Assembly (NCBI GenBank): GCA_028716365.1
Contig: JAQUPZ010000002.1
Coordinates: 248,001 to 312,000, forward strand
Direction of reading: 5' to 3'
DNA from: Kiritimatiellia bacterium
GTDB taxonomy: Bacteria; Verrucomicrobiota; Kiritimatiellia; UBA8416; YA12-FULL-48-11
Length of the DNA stretch: 64,000 bases
The notes below the pieces were generated by a model. It saw only the letters and a list, made by a program, of their open reading frames with translations. It made no database searches and had not been told where the DNA came from. Position numbers and translations under genes: made by a program. Each line of letters opens with the position of its first letter. Positions within the stretch are counted from its first letter, which is position 1. This document shows, piece by piece, positions 32,977 through 42,076 of this stretch.

Positions 32977-34326
32977 TTATTTATTTTTGGCCTGGAGAAC
33001 TTTCATTGCCTGGAGAAGGTCAAAAGCCCTCTGAAGCTGCTTATCCACCACGTCCTTATACTCATCCTTCTCCTGACTGGTAAATTGTCCCGGATTCTCG
33101 GTTCGAACCCGTTTCATCTGAATATCCCGCCATTCTTTGTGCGAAAGGTAGACAGGAATATCAGGATCAATGCCTTTTTCATTTATCATTCTACCGCTGG
33201 GGGTAAAGTACCTGGCAGTTGTCAACCGTATTGCAGCCTTACCATTGCCCGACCTCAGCGGCACTACACTTTGGACCGAGCCCTTCCCGAACGTCGTGTC
33301 GCCAATTATCACCGCGCGCTTATTGTCCTGCAAAGCACCCGCAACAATCTCAGAAGCGCTTGCCGAACCTCCGTTAACGAGTACAGCCATTGACAAATCC
33401 GGATACGGTCCGTCAACTTTGGCAATTTTCTCTTCTTTCGGGGCGACCCCGTCCCGCCCCTTGGTAGTTACAATCAATTTGCCTTTCTGCAGAAACTTCT
33501 GACTCACATCGATCGCCGAAGACAGCAACCCGCCCGGGTTATTCCTCAGGTCGAGGATCAGGGCATTCATTCCCTGCTCCTTTAGCTTTTTCAACGACTC
33601 CTCCAGGGAAGAAGCTGTAGGCAACGCGAATTGGGTTATACGGACATATCCGACACCTTCACCGATAATTGTTGCCCCTTTTACACTGGGAACTTCTATA
33701 TCGTCCCTGACAATTGTGATCTTCTTTAATTCGTCCTCGTCTGGCCTGCGAATGGTAAGAGTGACCGGCGTGCCCTTCTGTCCGCGCATCTTCTTGACCG
33801 CACCATCGAGTTTCATCGTCATGGTTTTCTCGCCGTCAATCTCTACGATCCTGTCTCCAGACTGCATGCCAGCTTTATAAGCCGGCGTGTCTTCGATGGG
33901 AGATATTACAGTAAGAAGTCCGTCCTTCATTCCAACATGGATGCCGATACCGCCGTACTTTCCCCTTGTTTCTTCCTGAATATCCTTAAACGCCTCCAAC
34001 TCGAGGAAATCGCTATGGGAATCCAACGCCTGTAACATTCCATGCAAAGCGCCATTTATTATCTGTTCGTAGGTTTTCTCATCCACATAGTTCTTCTTAA
34101 CATGGAGAAGTGTTTCTGTAAGCAGTTCCATTTTGTCATAAGCAGCGTTATGGTCATCTTTCTTTACCGGCTCTTCCTTTTTTACAGGCAGAACTATTAC
34201 CGGCGGGGCCTCTGTTCGCGGCACTTCCGCGCACATACCCGCCGATACCATAAACATACCTGTTACCATCGCCCAGCTCAGCGCAAGGGCAACCATATTC
34301 CGCTTAAAACATCGGGTCATCATCAT
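32977..34326 (-). CDS. S41 family C-terminal processing peptidase
   Basis: 449 aa, a periplasmic tail-specific protease of the CtpA/Prc type. The start is placed at the first of three consecutive ATGs (34326), behind GGGGGA; the open frame extends only to a TTG upstream. Signal peptide MVALALSWAMVTGMFMVSAG. A PDZ domain (GGIGIHVGMKDGLLTV, YKAGMQSGDRIVEIDG) precedes the catalytic core, with the nucleophile in GGSASASEIVAGALQD near residue 318 and the Lys in TFGKGSVQSVVPL. A short C-terminal region follows. These proteases trim C-termini of envelope proteins. Typical length, all active-site motifs present. Confidence 0.94.
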   Translation of the reverse strand: MMMTRCFKRNMVALALSWAMVTGMFMVSAGMCAEVPRTEAPPVIVLPVKKEEPVKKDDHNAAYDKMELLTETLLHVKKNYVDEKTYEQIINGALHGMLQALDSHSDFLELEAFKDIQEETRGKYGGIGIHVGMKDGLLTVISPIEDTPAYKAGMQSGDRIVEIDGEKTMTMKLDGAVKKMRGQKGTPVTLTIRRPDEDELKKITIVRDDIEVPSVKGATIIGEGVGYVRITQFALPTASSLEESLKKLKEQGMNALILDLRNNPGGLLSSAIDVSQKFLQKGKLIVTTKGRDGVAPKEEKIAKVDGPYPDLSMAVLVNGGSASASEIVAGALQDNKRAVIIGDTTFGKGSVQSVVPLRSGNGKAAIRLTTARYFTPSGRMINEKGIDPDIPVYLSHKEWRDIQMKRVRTENPGQFTSQEKDEYKDVVDKQLQRAFDLLQAMKVLQAKNK

Positions 34327-34382
34327 ATATCCCCCATGCAACTTACTTTCATTCCATTTCAACCGGATCGAACCATTATCAT

Positions 34383-35651
34383 TCAATCAGCCACTCCATG
34401 TCCACGCTTTTTCGCTACTGTATCATCAAGTATTTTCACCGCACATTGCAGGACCTCGTCAACGCTGATGGCTTCGAGACAGTAACTCCTGCCGCATGGC
34501 GGTGTATTGGCATTATTAACGGACACACACGGTGAGCACGCAAAACCAGCGTAAAGACTGATTGTTTCCTTACCCAGCGGCGCATACCTCTCCGGTGTTT
34601 CCGGGCCAAACATGACCACCGTGGGCAGTCTGGTTAGAACGGCAAAATGTGCCGGGCCACTGTCATTTGTCACCATTAGGCTGGAGATGGAATACAAAGC
34701 CAGTAACTCAGAAAACGTTGTTTTACCGGCAAGATTGACACAATATGGATACCTTACCTCATCCACGATCATTTCGGCATCCCGCCTCTCGGACTCAGTT
34801 CCCGTAATCACAACACAAACATCATCCCTTATAGACAGAAGCCTGGAAGACAAACTGACGAAACGGACCGGCGGCCATTTGCACATTGCGCGCCTGTTGT
34901 ATGATGTTGGATTTATCAGTACTATGTGCATATCTTTACGTTGCACATCAACACCAGCATCCTTCAACTTGGATCTGACATTCGCCACATCGGCAGGATC
35001 TGGAAGATATGACGGAACCGGAAATTCACGGCCATCAATCAAAGTCCTGCACCTGATATTACCAGTGCCCTTCTCGAACAAGGCCTTTACAAGCACCATA
35101 AAACCAAGGCTCGCATGAACATGGGCCGAATAAATAATTTCATGCGTCAACAGTTTCCCCCTGTTCAAACCTTCACTGGTAAACCTGTGGAAACCAACCC
35201 GGTTACCACGACACACAAGGAAGGCAAAAATCGCTGAGAATCGGCAGAAAAAATCCATATCTATGGTCGTGTCGATATTCTCGCGTCGCAACCTTCTCAG
35301 CGCACTCAAACTGCTGAAAAGAAAGTTTGCAACAGAATTAGTTCCAATAGTTACTATGTTGTCACTCCTGGTCAGCTTGAGGGCATCAACAATGTCCCTG
35401 TTATTCTGGAATACGAGGAAGAAAACTTCCGCCCGCGCTACCTGTTTCCTGACTTCCTCGATTGCTGGATATGCCAGGACGGTACTTCCCATCTCCAAGA
35501 GCTTGATTATCAGTATACGTTTCGGAACCGGCAAGACTGACCGGCGCCAGAAAGGACATGCGATGTAACGCCCCAGCGTCAAAAGCAGGCATAACGGAAC
35601 CCCAATAAACCTGTCCATAAACTTCAATGTATTGCCGCCAATCATGAACAT
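34383..35651 (-). CDS. Glycosyltransferase family 9 (heptosyltransferase-like)
   Basis: 422 aa. GT9 enzymes add heptose or related sugars to lipopolysaccharide core at the cytoplasmic face of the inner membrane. After a hydrophobic N-terminus (IGVPLCLLLTLGRYIACPF), the first Rossmann domain begins KRILIIKLLEMGSTVLAYPAI. The second contains the nucleotide-sugar-binding features VVITGTESERRDAEMI, VNLAGKTTFSELLALY and the diagnostic MVTNDSGPAHFAVL. A Cys-rich tail segment (CSPCVSVNNANTPPCG) is common in heptosyltransferases. The N-terminal hydrophobic extension is a little unusual and may anchor the enzyme. Acceptor unknown. Confidence 0.9.
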   Translation of the reverse strand: MFMIGGNTLKFMDRFIGVPLCLLLTLGRYIACPFWRRSVLPVPKRILIIKLLEMGSTVLAYPAIEEVRKQVARAEVFFLVFQNNRDIVDALKLTRSDNIVTIGTNSVANFLFSSLSALRRLRRENIDTTIDMDFFCRFSAIFAFLVCRGNRVGFHRFTSEGLNRGKLLTHEIIYSAHVHASLGFMVLVKALFEKGTGNIRCRTLIDGREFPVPSYLPDPADVANVRSKLKDAGVDVQRKDMHIVLINPTSYNRRAMCKWPPVRFVSLSSRLLSIRDDVCVVITGTESERRDAEMIVDEVRYPYCVNLAGKTTFSELLALYSISSLMVTNDSGPAHFAVLTRLPTVVMFGPETPERYAPLGKETISLYAGFACSPCVSVNNANTPPCGRSYCLEAISVDEVLQCAVKILDDTVAKKRGHGVAD

Positions 35652-35730
35652 ATCTCTAACAATCGTCTATCAGCGAATATAGAATAAACGCGCGCATAAT
35701 CAACCATTTCCAGTAATTGAGGATTAACAC

Positions 35731-35750
35731 AAGCATAGCTCCAGTTTCGC
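35731..35750 (+). repeat. Imperfect 20-bp direct repeat flanking the island, left copy
   Basis: AAGCATAGCTCCAGTTTCGC matches 48645-48664 at 18 of 20 positions in the same orientation. The two copies bracket the whole accessory gene block. Confidence 0.5.
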
Positions 35751-35919
35751 TCTGTAGCTGTAATCATGATCCGTCTTCATGTGTTTACCGAACACTTGCA
35801 TTAATCGTAACAATAAAGTCATGTAATCGGAATTTACAAAATGTTCGTTTGAAGTTTTTTGACCATCCTAAATACAAGAACTTGAAGAAAGTTGTGCTCT
35901 TGTAGTTTGGGTTGGCGAG

Positions 35920-35935
35920 CGGCACAATCCTTGCA
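35920..35935 (+). promoter_or_regulatory. Sigma-54-type promoter match
   Basis: GGCACAATCCTTGCA has the invariant GG and GC doublets separated by exactly ten bases, with CAC and TT as in the consensus. It would start transcription rightward near 35946, but the next gene lies on the opposite strand, so any transcript would be a small RNA or antisense to the nuclease gene, or the promoter is an orphan. Confidence 0.45.
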
Positions 35936-36047
35936 AGGCATTTTTCTATACAAAAATAGGAATTACCCCTAATTTATACACACGGAACCCCGGAACACTC
36001 TTTGAAAACTGTCCCGTTTCAGGGGAGCAGGTCAGTCATAATTGCAT

Positions 36048-36917
36048 CTAAAAACCAAGATCCAGCAACTTTGGAACCTGCTGCGTGATAAAATCAGACA
36101 ATCGGATTGACCTCACGATATACAACGTTTCTTTATAATGCGCTGTTTCCGAATCGTCACCACCCATACAAGTCAGTAGGTAATTCTGCATGGGGTCTAC
36201 AACACGAAAATCTGTTTCCCGAGTTGCTGTACCAGGATGGAATGGAAATCGAAATGCGAGCCAATCAACCACTTTAAGTTCCAATTCTGGCAAGAGTCCG
36301 GTATTTATATCTATGTGAGCAGGAGGTGTCACGCAAACAGCAAGGTCCGCTGTGGTCACAATAAGAGGTAAAACAACGATCATTGGTTCCTTTAAAGGTT
36401 GTAATGATGTAAACGGCCCGTCCGGCATTCGCTCATGAAGAAAACCAAGGCTAGCTATTGATGCCTGCGTAGCGGCGGCATATATCGTATCCGCATTAAA
36501 TTTATACTCACTCTTCCGGTCTGGTAAATTCTTTTGGACTTTCTGAATTTCACAACCATCAGAACAGCAATCTATATTGGACAATGTATTCTTATGTTCT
36601 GAATAATCGATTTTTGTTGTCTTTCGGAATGCTCTACCTATTCTGAACGACTCTGTCGTCGTATCCGGAAAGAATACCCATTTCTTGTACGGTGACAAGG
36701 CACGTTTGCACTCGATTGTCAGAAAACACAATCTATCGACATTTTCAATTCTAGCAACGATATCAATAGCAGACGGTCTACCAGCAAGAGCAACAGGATA
36801 CTCCTCTGTTAACGCCGTAATTCCCGGTGTATGGGCCAATATCTCCAGGACACTTTTCTTAAATGCCGCCCCATATTGGTTCAATGCCTCTAGCACACCA
36901 TGATCATCGTCGGCCAT
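36048..36917 (-). CDS. Predicted PD-(D/E)xK-type nuclease of unknown family
   Basis: 289 aa from the ATG at 36917 (GGGT six bases upstream; the frame extends to a TTG at 36941). Near residues 40-72 there is an E...SAIDIVARI...LTIECKRAL arrangement: an Asp after a hydrophobic strand, then ECK on the next strand, which matches the PD-(D/E)xK nuclease core. Such domains occur in restriction enzymes, repair nucleases and anti-phage effectors. The middle contains several Cys (DCCSDGCEI), perhaps a metal site; the rest is unremarkable. It is 12 bp behind the DUF4365 gene and so probably in one operon with it. I do not recognise the full-length family. Confidence 0.6.
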   Translation of the reverse strand: MADDDHGVLEALNQYGAAFKKSVLEILAHTPGITALTEEYPVALAGRPSAIDIVARIENVDRLCFLTIECKRALSPYKKWVFFPDTTTESFRIGRAFRKTTKIDYSEHKNTLSNIDCCSDGCEIQKVQKNLPDRKSEYKFNADTIYAAATQASIASLGFLHERMPDGPFTSLQPLKEPMIVVLPLIVTTADLAVCVTPPAHIDINTGLLPELELKVVDWLAFRFPFHPGTATRETDFRVVDPMQNYLLTCMGGDDSETAHYKETLYIVRSIRLSDFITQQVPKLLDLGF

Positions 36918-36953
36918 ATTTTTACCCGATATAATACGCAATACTTGTTCATA

Positions 36954-38591
36954 TTAATGTGACTTTGGGGCAACAGATTCCCCTAATGCGATACTCTCCG
37001 TTACCATACTCCCAGCGATTCCGCCAAGCACTAGATTAGCTGATTCTCTTTGTCCAGTGTTTAGCTGCTTACGAAGCTCATCTCGATTGTTTAATTTCAA
37101 AAAATTAAATAATCGAGTACAAGTACCAATCAAAACAGGATCACCTTCAACACAAAGCAATATTTCATTAGCAGTGAAGTTGAAATTATTCAATAAATTC
37201 GGCTCCACAAATTTTTCGATATTATCTCCAACAATACTCATCTTGAGGTTCCACTTCTCAGCACTCGCAATCTTCGCACCACCAAATAGTAGAGCATGAA
37301 TTCTTTCGATGTTTTCGATATCCTTCTGCATTAAACCTTTTTGTCGGAGGATAAAATTCTTACCAACTTTCTGCGCAATTTCCTGTATTTTCTTCAATAT
37401 CGACAACCACCACTTCACATCTGTGACATATTCGTTGTCAAGACATCCAAGAATAAGCTCAATGACATCTGGCTGATTGTTTGGATGGATTTCAATCTTA
37501 ATTGTTTGCCCTTTTTCCCAAAGGCCAAACACGGCATGAATTTGCTGAAAATAAAGAAGATTATTTATCGGCACACCAGACCATTTCTCAAGATCTATAC
37601 CTATGGTATATTTATGTTCCGTTGGTACAGCATTTCTGATATCACCAATACCCGAAACACGCATAAGGCCTTCTGCCAATATCGCCTCAAACCGATACTG
37701 TTTTCGACCAGTCGTCAAAGTACCTGTAAACCCATCAAGTCTCCCGCAAATTCTCTCACCATCATATCTCACAAAGGACAGGCTTACTTTCTCATTGGAT
37801 GCCCATTGTATTTCCAGTGGACCCCTTTTTGCATCTTGCGCAAGCAACTCAGACCCCTGTATATCAACTTCGTCTTTCGCGAACTGCACACGAAGACCTC
37901 TATCAATCAGATCGGCCACCTTTTTCCTTCTTTCATCCGTATCAGCCTTGAAAGTAAAGGAGAGAGAGACATTTTGATTTGGACGAAAAGATGGACACAT
38001 CTTTCCAGCCTCATCCTGCTGCCACTTGACTTCAAACCTTGGATCAATCTTCTTGTATTCCTCTGTTACTCGTCTTATTGCCGCATCTGGCGAGCCTGGG
38101 TATTTCTCATTCATATAGTGAATAGCCTTGTCAACTGCCAACAACAAGGCACTGGTGTCAGAGAGTTTATTGGCAACCGGAATATACACAGTCACATCGC
38201 TTGTATTTTCTATCCATTTTTCAGGAAGAAACCCAGTCTCGGGGTATTCTTGCAGAAAAAGCCAATAGCCTATCTCATGAACAGTATCGACTACACACAA
38301 GAAAACAGGTTCCCTATAGACATTCAGATAATCTTCCAATCGCTGCCTTGACAAGGGAAATGTTACAAAATCCTGATTGCCTTTTTTGAGAATCTTCAAA
38401 TGTTCAGTTCCCTTTGACTGTACAAGAAATACCTTTGAAGTAATATTGTTGTCTTTATCAAGAATCTGGACTCGATAGTCTATGCCATAGTCCGGACGAA
38501 GCTCAACATTCCAGCTAATATCATCAAATAATTTATGCAGAAAGACCTTAGCCTTGTCGTCGATTTTGTGTTGTTGCGGTTTATTTGCCAT
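36954..38591 (-). CDS. DUF4365-domain protein with long uncharacterised C-terminal region
   Basis: 545 aa. The N-terminal about 150 residues match DUF4365, a PD-(D/E)xK-like domain common in defence islands: RPDYGIDYRVQILD near residue 36 and FLVQSKGTEHL near 58, followed by YLNVYREPVFLCVVD and GYWLFLQEY. The remaining about 390 residues are mostly beta-rich with LSFTF, VSLSFVRYDGE and a helical end, and I cannot assign them. A small inverted repeat (ACCGT-CCTA-ACGGT, 38601-38614) lies 10-24 bp before the start codon and could be an operator. With the downstream nuclease it forms a candidate two-gene defence unit. Confidence 0.75.
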   Translation of the reverse strand: MANKPQQHKIDDKAKVFLHKLFDDISWNVELRPDYGIDYRVQILDKDNNITSKVFLVQSKGTEHLKILKKGNQDFVTFPLSRQRLEDYLNVYREPVFLCVVDTVHEIGYWLFLQEYPETGFLPEKWIENTSDVTVYIPVANKLSDTSALLLAVDKAIHYMNEKYPGSPDAAIRRVTEEYKKIDPRFEVKWQQDEAGKMCPSFRPNQNVSLSFTFKADTDERRKKVADLIDRGLRVQFAKDEVDIQGSELLAQDAKRGPLEIQWASNEKVSLSFVRYDGERICGRLDGFTGTLTTGRKQYRFEAILAEGLMRVSGIGDIRNAVPTEHKYTIGIDLEKWSGVPINNLLYFQQIHAVFGLWEKGQTIKIEIHPNNQPDVIELILGCLDNEYVTDVKWWLSILKKIQEIAQKVGKNFILRQKGLMQKDIENIERIHALLFGGAKIASAEKWNLKMSIVGDNIEKFVEPNLLNNFNFTANEILLCVEGDPVLIGTCTRLFNFLKLNNRDELRKQLNTGQRESANLVLGGIAGSMVTESIALGESVAPKSH

Positions 38592-38657
38592 CTGAGATCA
38601 CCGTCCTAACGGTTACTGGTAATTCTGACAATTGTAAACCTGATATACACTTGGTCA

Positions 38658-39164
38658 CTATTTCTTTATCATTTCCTGCAGCTTCTTCATCGACTGTTCC
38701 ATTTCCTTCACCTCAGCACCATGGCGCTGGTCGAAAAGATACCCGTGAAAAGCTGAAACAATCACAGTGGCAAATAAGATCAATACAAGCCCCTGGATCG
38801 GTTTTTTATCCACTACCGCAAGAATTCCAAACACAATTGTCACAATACAAAGCGGCAGATAGACCTGTACCGAGGCAAGACTGATGGCCATGAAAAGAAT
38901 AGTTACAGCCAAGCTGATATATCCAGAAAGAACATATCGATTACTTATTAGCCATGAACTTATGGGATCTTCAACTTTTGGCGTTCCCGTCGCCGGCGTT
39001 GATACTTTATTTATCCGCAGTGGTTCTGAATGTTTTTCGGGCAATGGTATTTCCGCACCACAGTTTGTACACTTGACTGTCTTTTCTGGAGAATAAGGAG
39101 AATATCGAGCTGTAAAGGCAGTGTCACATTTCGGGCATGTAATGATTACCGATTCTTCTTTCAT
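38658..39164 (-). CDS. Zinc-ribbon membrane protein, small
   Basis: 168 aa from the ATG at 39164; the frame extends to a TTG at 39173. An N-terminal zinc ribbon (CPKC at about 9-12 and CTNC at about 31-34) is followed by a linker, then two or three hydrophobic segments (ISLAVTILFMAISLASV, YLPLCIVTIVFGILAVV, GLVLILFATVIVSAF) and a charged C-terminal helix (EVKEMEQSMKKLQEMIKK). Such zinc-ribbon/TM proteins are usually unannotated. It starts 11 bp after the FRG-domain gene and is probably co-transcribed. The first 66 bases of the gene region are duplicated at 40067-40133. Confidence 0.7.
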   Translation of the reverse strand: MKEESVIITCPKCDTAFTARYSPYSPEKTVKCTNCGAEIPLPEKHSEPLRINKVSTPATGTPKVEDPISSWLISNRYVLSGYISLAVTILFMAISLASVQVYLPLCIVTIVFGILAVVDKKPIQGLVLILFATVIVSAFHGYLFDQRHGAEVKEMEQSMKKLQEMIKK

Positions 39165-39174
39165 TTCTTTCAAA

Positions 39175-40059
39175 TTAAAACATGAGTTTTTCCCTTAACT
39201 CAAGGCCAAGGCCTTCCAAGTCAGGAAAGATTGCTTGTCTGCTAATTCCGAAACATCGAAGTTCTCTAAGCACTTCCTTCGAAAGCCCCTTGAACACAAA
39301 TCGCCTGAACATGTCCTTTTTAACATTCTGTGATAAATCACAACACATGTCTATTGGTTCTCTTTTTGATCCATGAAGCGTAAAAACTGAACGCTGAGAG
39401 ATAATACGCGGATCGATCGTTGGGGGATATATAGCAATCGGATTCTCGATAGACTCTGTTCTGCCAGTCTTATCTGTAAATATTTTCTGATCCGGATTAA
39501 AATTAACGGGATGAAAAGCATTGACCCAATACTTGAGATCAGGATCAGTTGAATCAGGTGTGACGACCAGAGGTTGTTGGCGAGTAGGCGAATTGCACTT
39601 ATTAAAGAGAAGTGGATTGAAGCACCAAACACAAGGATCCCCTTGAGGATCGGCATCTATCAAAGCGAAGTACAACGCTACAAAGCAGTTCTCCGTCCAG
39701 TCGAGAAGACGTGTTGGTAAACGGTAGTGTTGCATGATAAAGAATACTTCCCAGTCGTTCATTTCCTTCCGAAGGAATCCTCTTGCCCTTTGCTGAAACT
39801 CAAGGAACGTAGATTCCTCAGACTGAGAGGCTTTGTATGTGGGGCGGTATTGGCCAGGTATCAAATCATGGCGTGTCTTGGCACCCCGAAACCAGCACAT
39901 ACTCCAACCGTGGCTCATCCAGTTGCTTTCCACATCACAAATTAACTTTACCAGTTCCGCTAATTGCCGGAATTCTTGCGAGATATCATCAGACGTGTTC
40001 ACATCATTCTCCGGCCCTAAAAATAAACCAGGCTGATTCTTCTTTGTTTGCGCATGCAA
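39175..40059 (-). CDS. FRG-domain protein
   Basis: 294 aa as drawn, but the start is uncertain: the first available codon in frame is TTG at 40059, no ATG precedes the conserved domain, and a GTG occurs about 19 codons later. The FRG domain is clear: CWFRGAKTRHDLIPGQYR near residue 57 and MQHYRLPTRLLDWTENCFVALYFAL near 110-135. FRG proteins are frequent in anti-phage and toxin contexts and their biochemistry is largely unknown. The 5' end overlaps a partial zinc-ribbon copy (40017-40130) in another frame, so this gene may once have been a zinc-ribbon/FRG fusion, or may be translated by coupling. The zinc-ribbon gene follows in the same operon. Confidence 0.82.
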   Translation of the reverse strand: MHAQTKKNQPGLFLGPENDVNTSDDISQEFRQLAELVKLICDVESNWMSHGWSMCWFRGAKTRHDLIPGQYRPTYKASQSEESTFLEFQQRARGFLRKEMNDWEVFFIMQHYRLPTRLLDWTENCFVALYFALIDADPQGDPCVWCFNPLLFNKCNSPTRQQPLVVTPDSTDPDLKYWVNAFHPVNFNPDQKIFTDKTGRTESIENPIAIYPPTIDPRIISQRSVFTLHGSKREPIDMCCDLSQNVKKDMFRRFVFKGLSKEVLRELRCFGISRQAIFPDLEGLGLELREKLMF

Positions 40060-40130
40060 TCTTCCGTATATTGAGCTGTAAAGGCAGTGTTACATTTTGG
40101 GCACGTAATGATTACCGCTTCTTCTGCCAT
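40017..40130 (-). pseudogene. Truncated duplicate of the zinc-ribbon gene 5' end
   Basis: A 37-codon frame beginning MAEEAVIITCPKCNTAFTA, closely matching MKEESVIITCPKCDTAFTA of the gene at 38658-39164. At DNA level 40067-40133 and 39102-39168 differ at about seven of 67 positions, mostly silent. The copy keeps only the first CPKC half of the ribbon, then runs out of the homology and stops inside the FRG gene. It is either a relic of duplication or a short leader peptide coupled to FRG translation. Confidence 0.6.
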
Positions 40131-40293
40131 TTCTCTCCCCCTTGAATCAAGTTAAACCCTAACACCGTAAGCTGGATAAAGTCAAAGATGGATTGGCGGC
40201 GTGTGGAATCATATTCCGCGTTCCCATCTCAAGCTTGACTTCAGCTTTTTATCCTTCTATAGGTAAGAAAAATCTCACCAAGGTCGTTCTGTT

Positions 40294-42051
40294 ATGTATA
40301 TTGATGGCATAGCATTATCTGGTTATCGCAGTTTTGGGCCAACACTGCAAAAGATTGGACCACTGGGAAAGATAAACCTTCTCATCGGGCAGAATAACTC
40401 TGGCAAATCGAATGTTTTAAGATTTCTACACGAGCATTATTCAGAAATCTACAAATCTGTAGCTCGGAGAGGTGGTCAACCAAAGTTTTCTCAACAACTG
40501 GATCGCCATATTGGTTTAGAATCACACGCCGCCATCGGTTTTGCACTCCAGCTGGAAGGTCATAATTATGAAGATCTCATGACAAAAGTTGAAAAGAAAG
40601 ACACTTCCAATATATTAAATCGTAAACTAATTGCCGACTTGCTGTCACAGCTTGCGGATAAGGATAAATTGGTGTGGTTTTTGTATTCATCACCAGGGCT
40701 GAATAGTCCGTTCTCTCTTCATCAAGACTTCACAAAAAGGGCAGCAAGTATAAAGGATAGGTCGTTATGGAATTCTGTATGGTCATTTCTCACCCAAACG
40801 ACAGGCGGTGATATCAATGTCAATTGGATTCCCGAAACGTTAAATTCATTATCGCAAATGTCATTTATTCTGCCAAAGATTGAGATGATACCTGCTGTCC
40901 GGCGAATCGGGGATAAGGGCTCAACTTTGACAGATTTTAGCGGGTTAGGAATAATCGACAGACTTGCCCGTCTCCAGAATCCAGAACACACACAGCAAAA
41001 AACAAAGGAACAATTTGAGAAGATTAATTGTTTCCTTCGTAACGTCATAGAAAACGATTCTGCAACTCTTGAAATTCCATACGACAGAGACATGATTTTA
41101 GTCCATCTTGACGGAAAGACACTTCCTCTTTCTTCTCTAGGTACAGGTATTCACGAGGTGGTTATTCTTGCGTCTGCAGCTACGGTACTTAATAAACAGG
41201 TTCTTTGTATTGAAGAGCCAGAATTACATTTGCATCCTACTCTTCAGAAGAAACTCCTTCGCTACCTGCAAGAAAACACCGATAATCAGTATTTCATTTC
41301 CACACATTCTGCACATTTATTGGATTGCGACGACATAGCTATCTTTCATATCAGACTTGAAAATGGTCAATCCATCGTTGAACCTGCTCGCTCGCCATCG
41401 GATAAATCATCTGTCTGTGAAAACATGGGTTATCGAGCATCTGATTTATTGCAATCGAATTGCATTATATGGGTAGAAGGCCCCTCGGACAGGATATACA
41501 TCAAACATTGGATAAAGTCCATGGCCGCCGACTTGGTTGATGGTGTTCACTTCTCAATCATGTTCTATGGCGGCAGTCTCTGTAGTCATCTATCCGCAGA
41601 AGACACCATTCTCCATGATTTCATTGCCCTGCGGCAATTGAACAGAAAGATTGCCATTGTTATTGATTCAGACAAATCAAGGCCACGGACCAAATTGTCA
41701 AAAACGAAAGAACGTTTACGCGACGAATTCAACCAAGGCCCTGGATTTGCATGGATTACAAAGGGGCGAGAAATCGAGAATTACATTGATCCTAGTGCAT
41801 TAACGGCGGCAATACAAGCGGTTCACCCCTCAGCCAAAATTGTTAATTGTGACGATCTATTCGACAACGCGTCATCATACAAGAAAAGTCCCAAAGCGAA
41901 GCCTGTTGATGTTGATAAAGTGAAGGTTGCGCGCGAGGTCACGAAAAGTCCTGCGAATCTTGATGTATTGGACCTACGGCAGCAAGTAATGAAACTTGTT
42001 GAATTTGTGCGAGCTTCAAACGGCATGAGCAAAACGAGTACTTCAGCCTGA
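40294..42051 (+). CDS. OLD-family ATPase with TOPRIM nuclease domain
   Basis: 585 aa. An SMC/ABC-type ATPase head with Walker A GQNNSGKSN (about 33-41), signature-like LSSLGTGIHEVVIL, Walker B LCIEEPELHLHP near 306 and the following STHSAHLLD. The C-terminal third is a TOPRIM domain: IIWVEGPSDRIYIKHW near 394 and IVIDSDKS near 457, then REIENYIDP. This is the class-1 OLD architecture, DNA nucleases found in phage defence (for example GajA of Gabija). The GajB helicase is absent; instead a HEPN-like gene and an orphan follow in the same direction. First gene of the plus-strand trio, with about 160 bp of upstream DNA for a promoter. Confidence 0.9.
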   Translation: MYIDGIALSGYRSFGPTLQKIGPLGKINLLIGQNNSGKSNVLRFLHEHYSEIYKSVARRGGQPKFSQQLDRHIGLESHAAIGFALQLEGHNYEDLMTKVEKKDTSNILNRKLIADLLSQLADKDKLVWFLYSSPGLNSPFSLHQDFTKRAASIKDRSLWNSVWSFLTQTTGGDINVNWIPETLNSLSQMSFILPKIEMIPAVRRIGDKGSTLTDFSGLGIIDRLARLQNPEHTQQKTKEQFEKINCFLRNVIENDSATLEIPYDRDMILVHLDGKTLPLSSLGTGIHEVVILASAATVLNKQVLCIEEPELHLHPTLQKKLLRYLQENTDNQYFISTHSAHLLDCDDIAIFHIRLENGQSIVEPARSPSDKSSVCENMGYRASDLLQSNCIIWVEGPSDRIYIKHWIKSMAADLVDGVHFSIMFYGGSLCSHLSAEDTILHDFIALRQLNRKIAIVIDSDKSRPRTKLSKTKERLRDEFNQGPGFAWITKGREIENYIDPSALTAAIQAVHPSAKIVNCDDLFDNASSYKKSPKAKPVDVDKVKVAREVTKSPANLDVLDLRQQVMKLVEFVRASNGMSKTSTSA

Positions 42052-42076
42052 GGTAAGTGGGGAAGATTGGATTAAG

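Larger units (their letters stand above)
35652..36047. other. Intergenic region at the left edge of the accessory island
   Basis: 396 bp without a convincing gene. It contains the left 20-bp flanking repeat (35731-35750), a sigma-54-type promoter match (35920-35935), and just downstream the palindrome AATTA-CCCC-TAATT (35961-35974). Confidence 0.55.

Noticed and set aside
35990..36047. Terminator after the predicted nuclease gene
   Set aside because: The CCCC/GGGG pairs around TCCCCTGAAACGGGA form only a short imperfect stem with no T-run.
37341..38351. 336-codon plus-strand frame opposite the DUF4365 gene
   Set aside because: Antisense to a gene with a recognised domain; the translation is rich in Phe, Ile, Cys and Arg and looks like a shadow.
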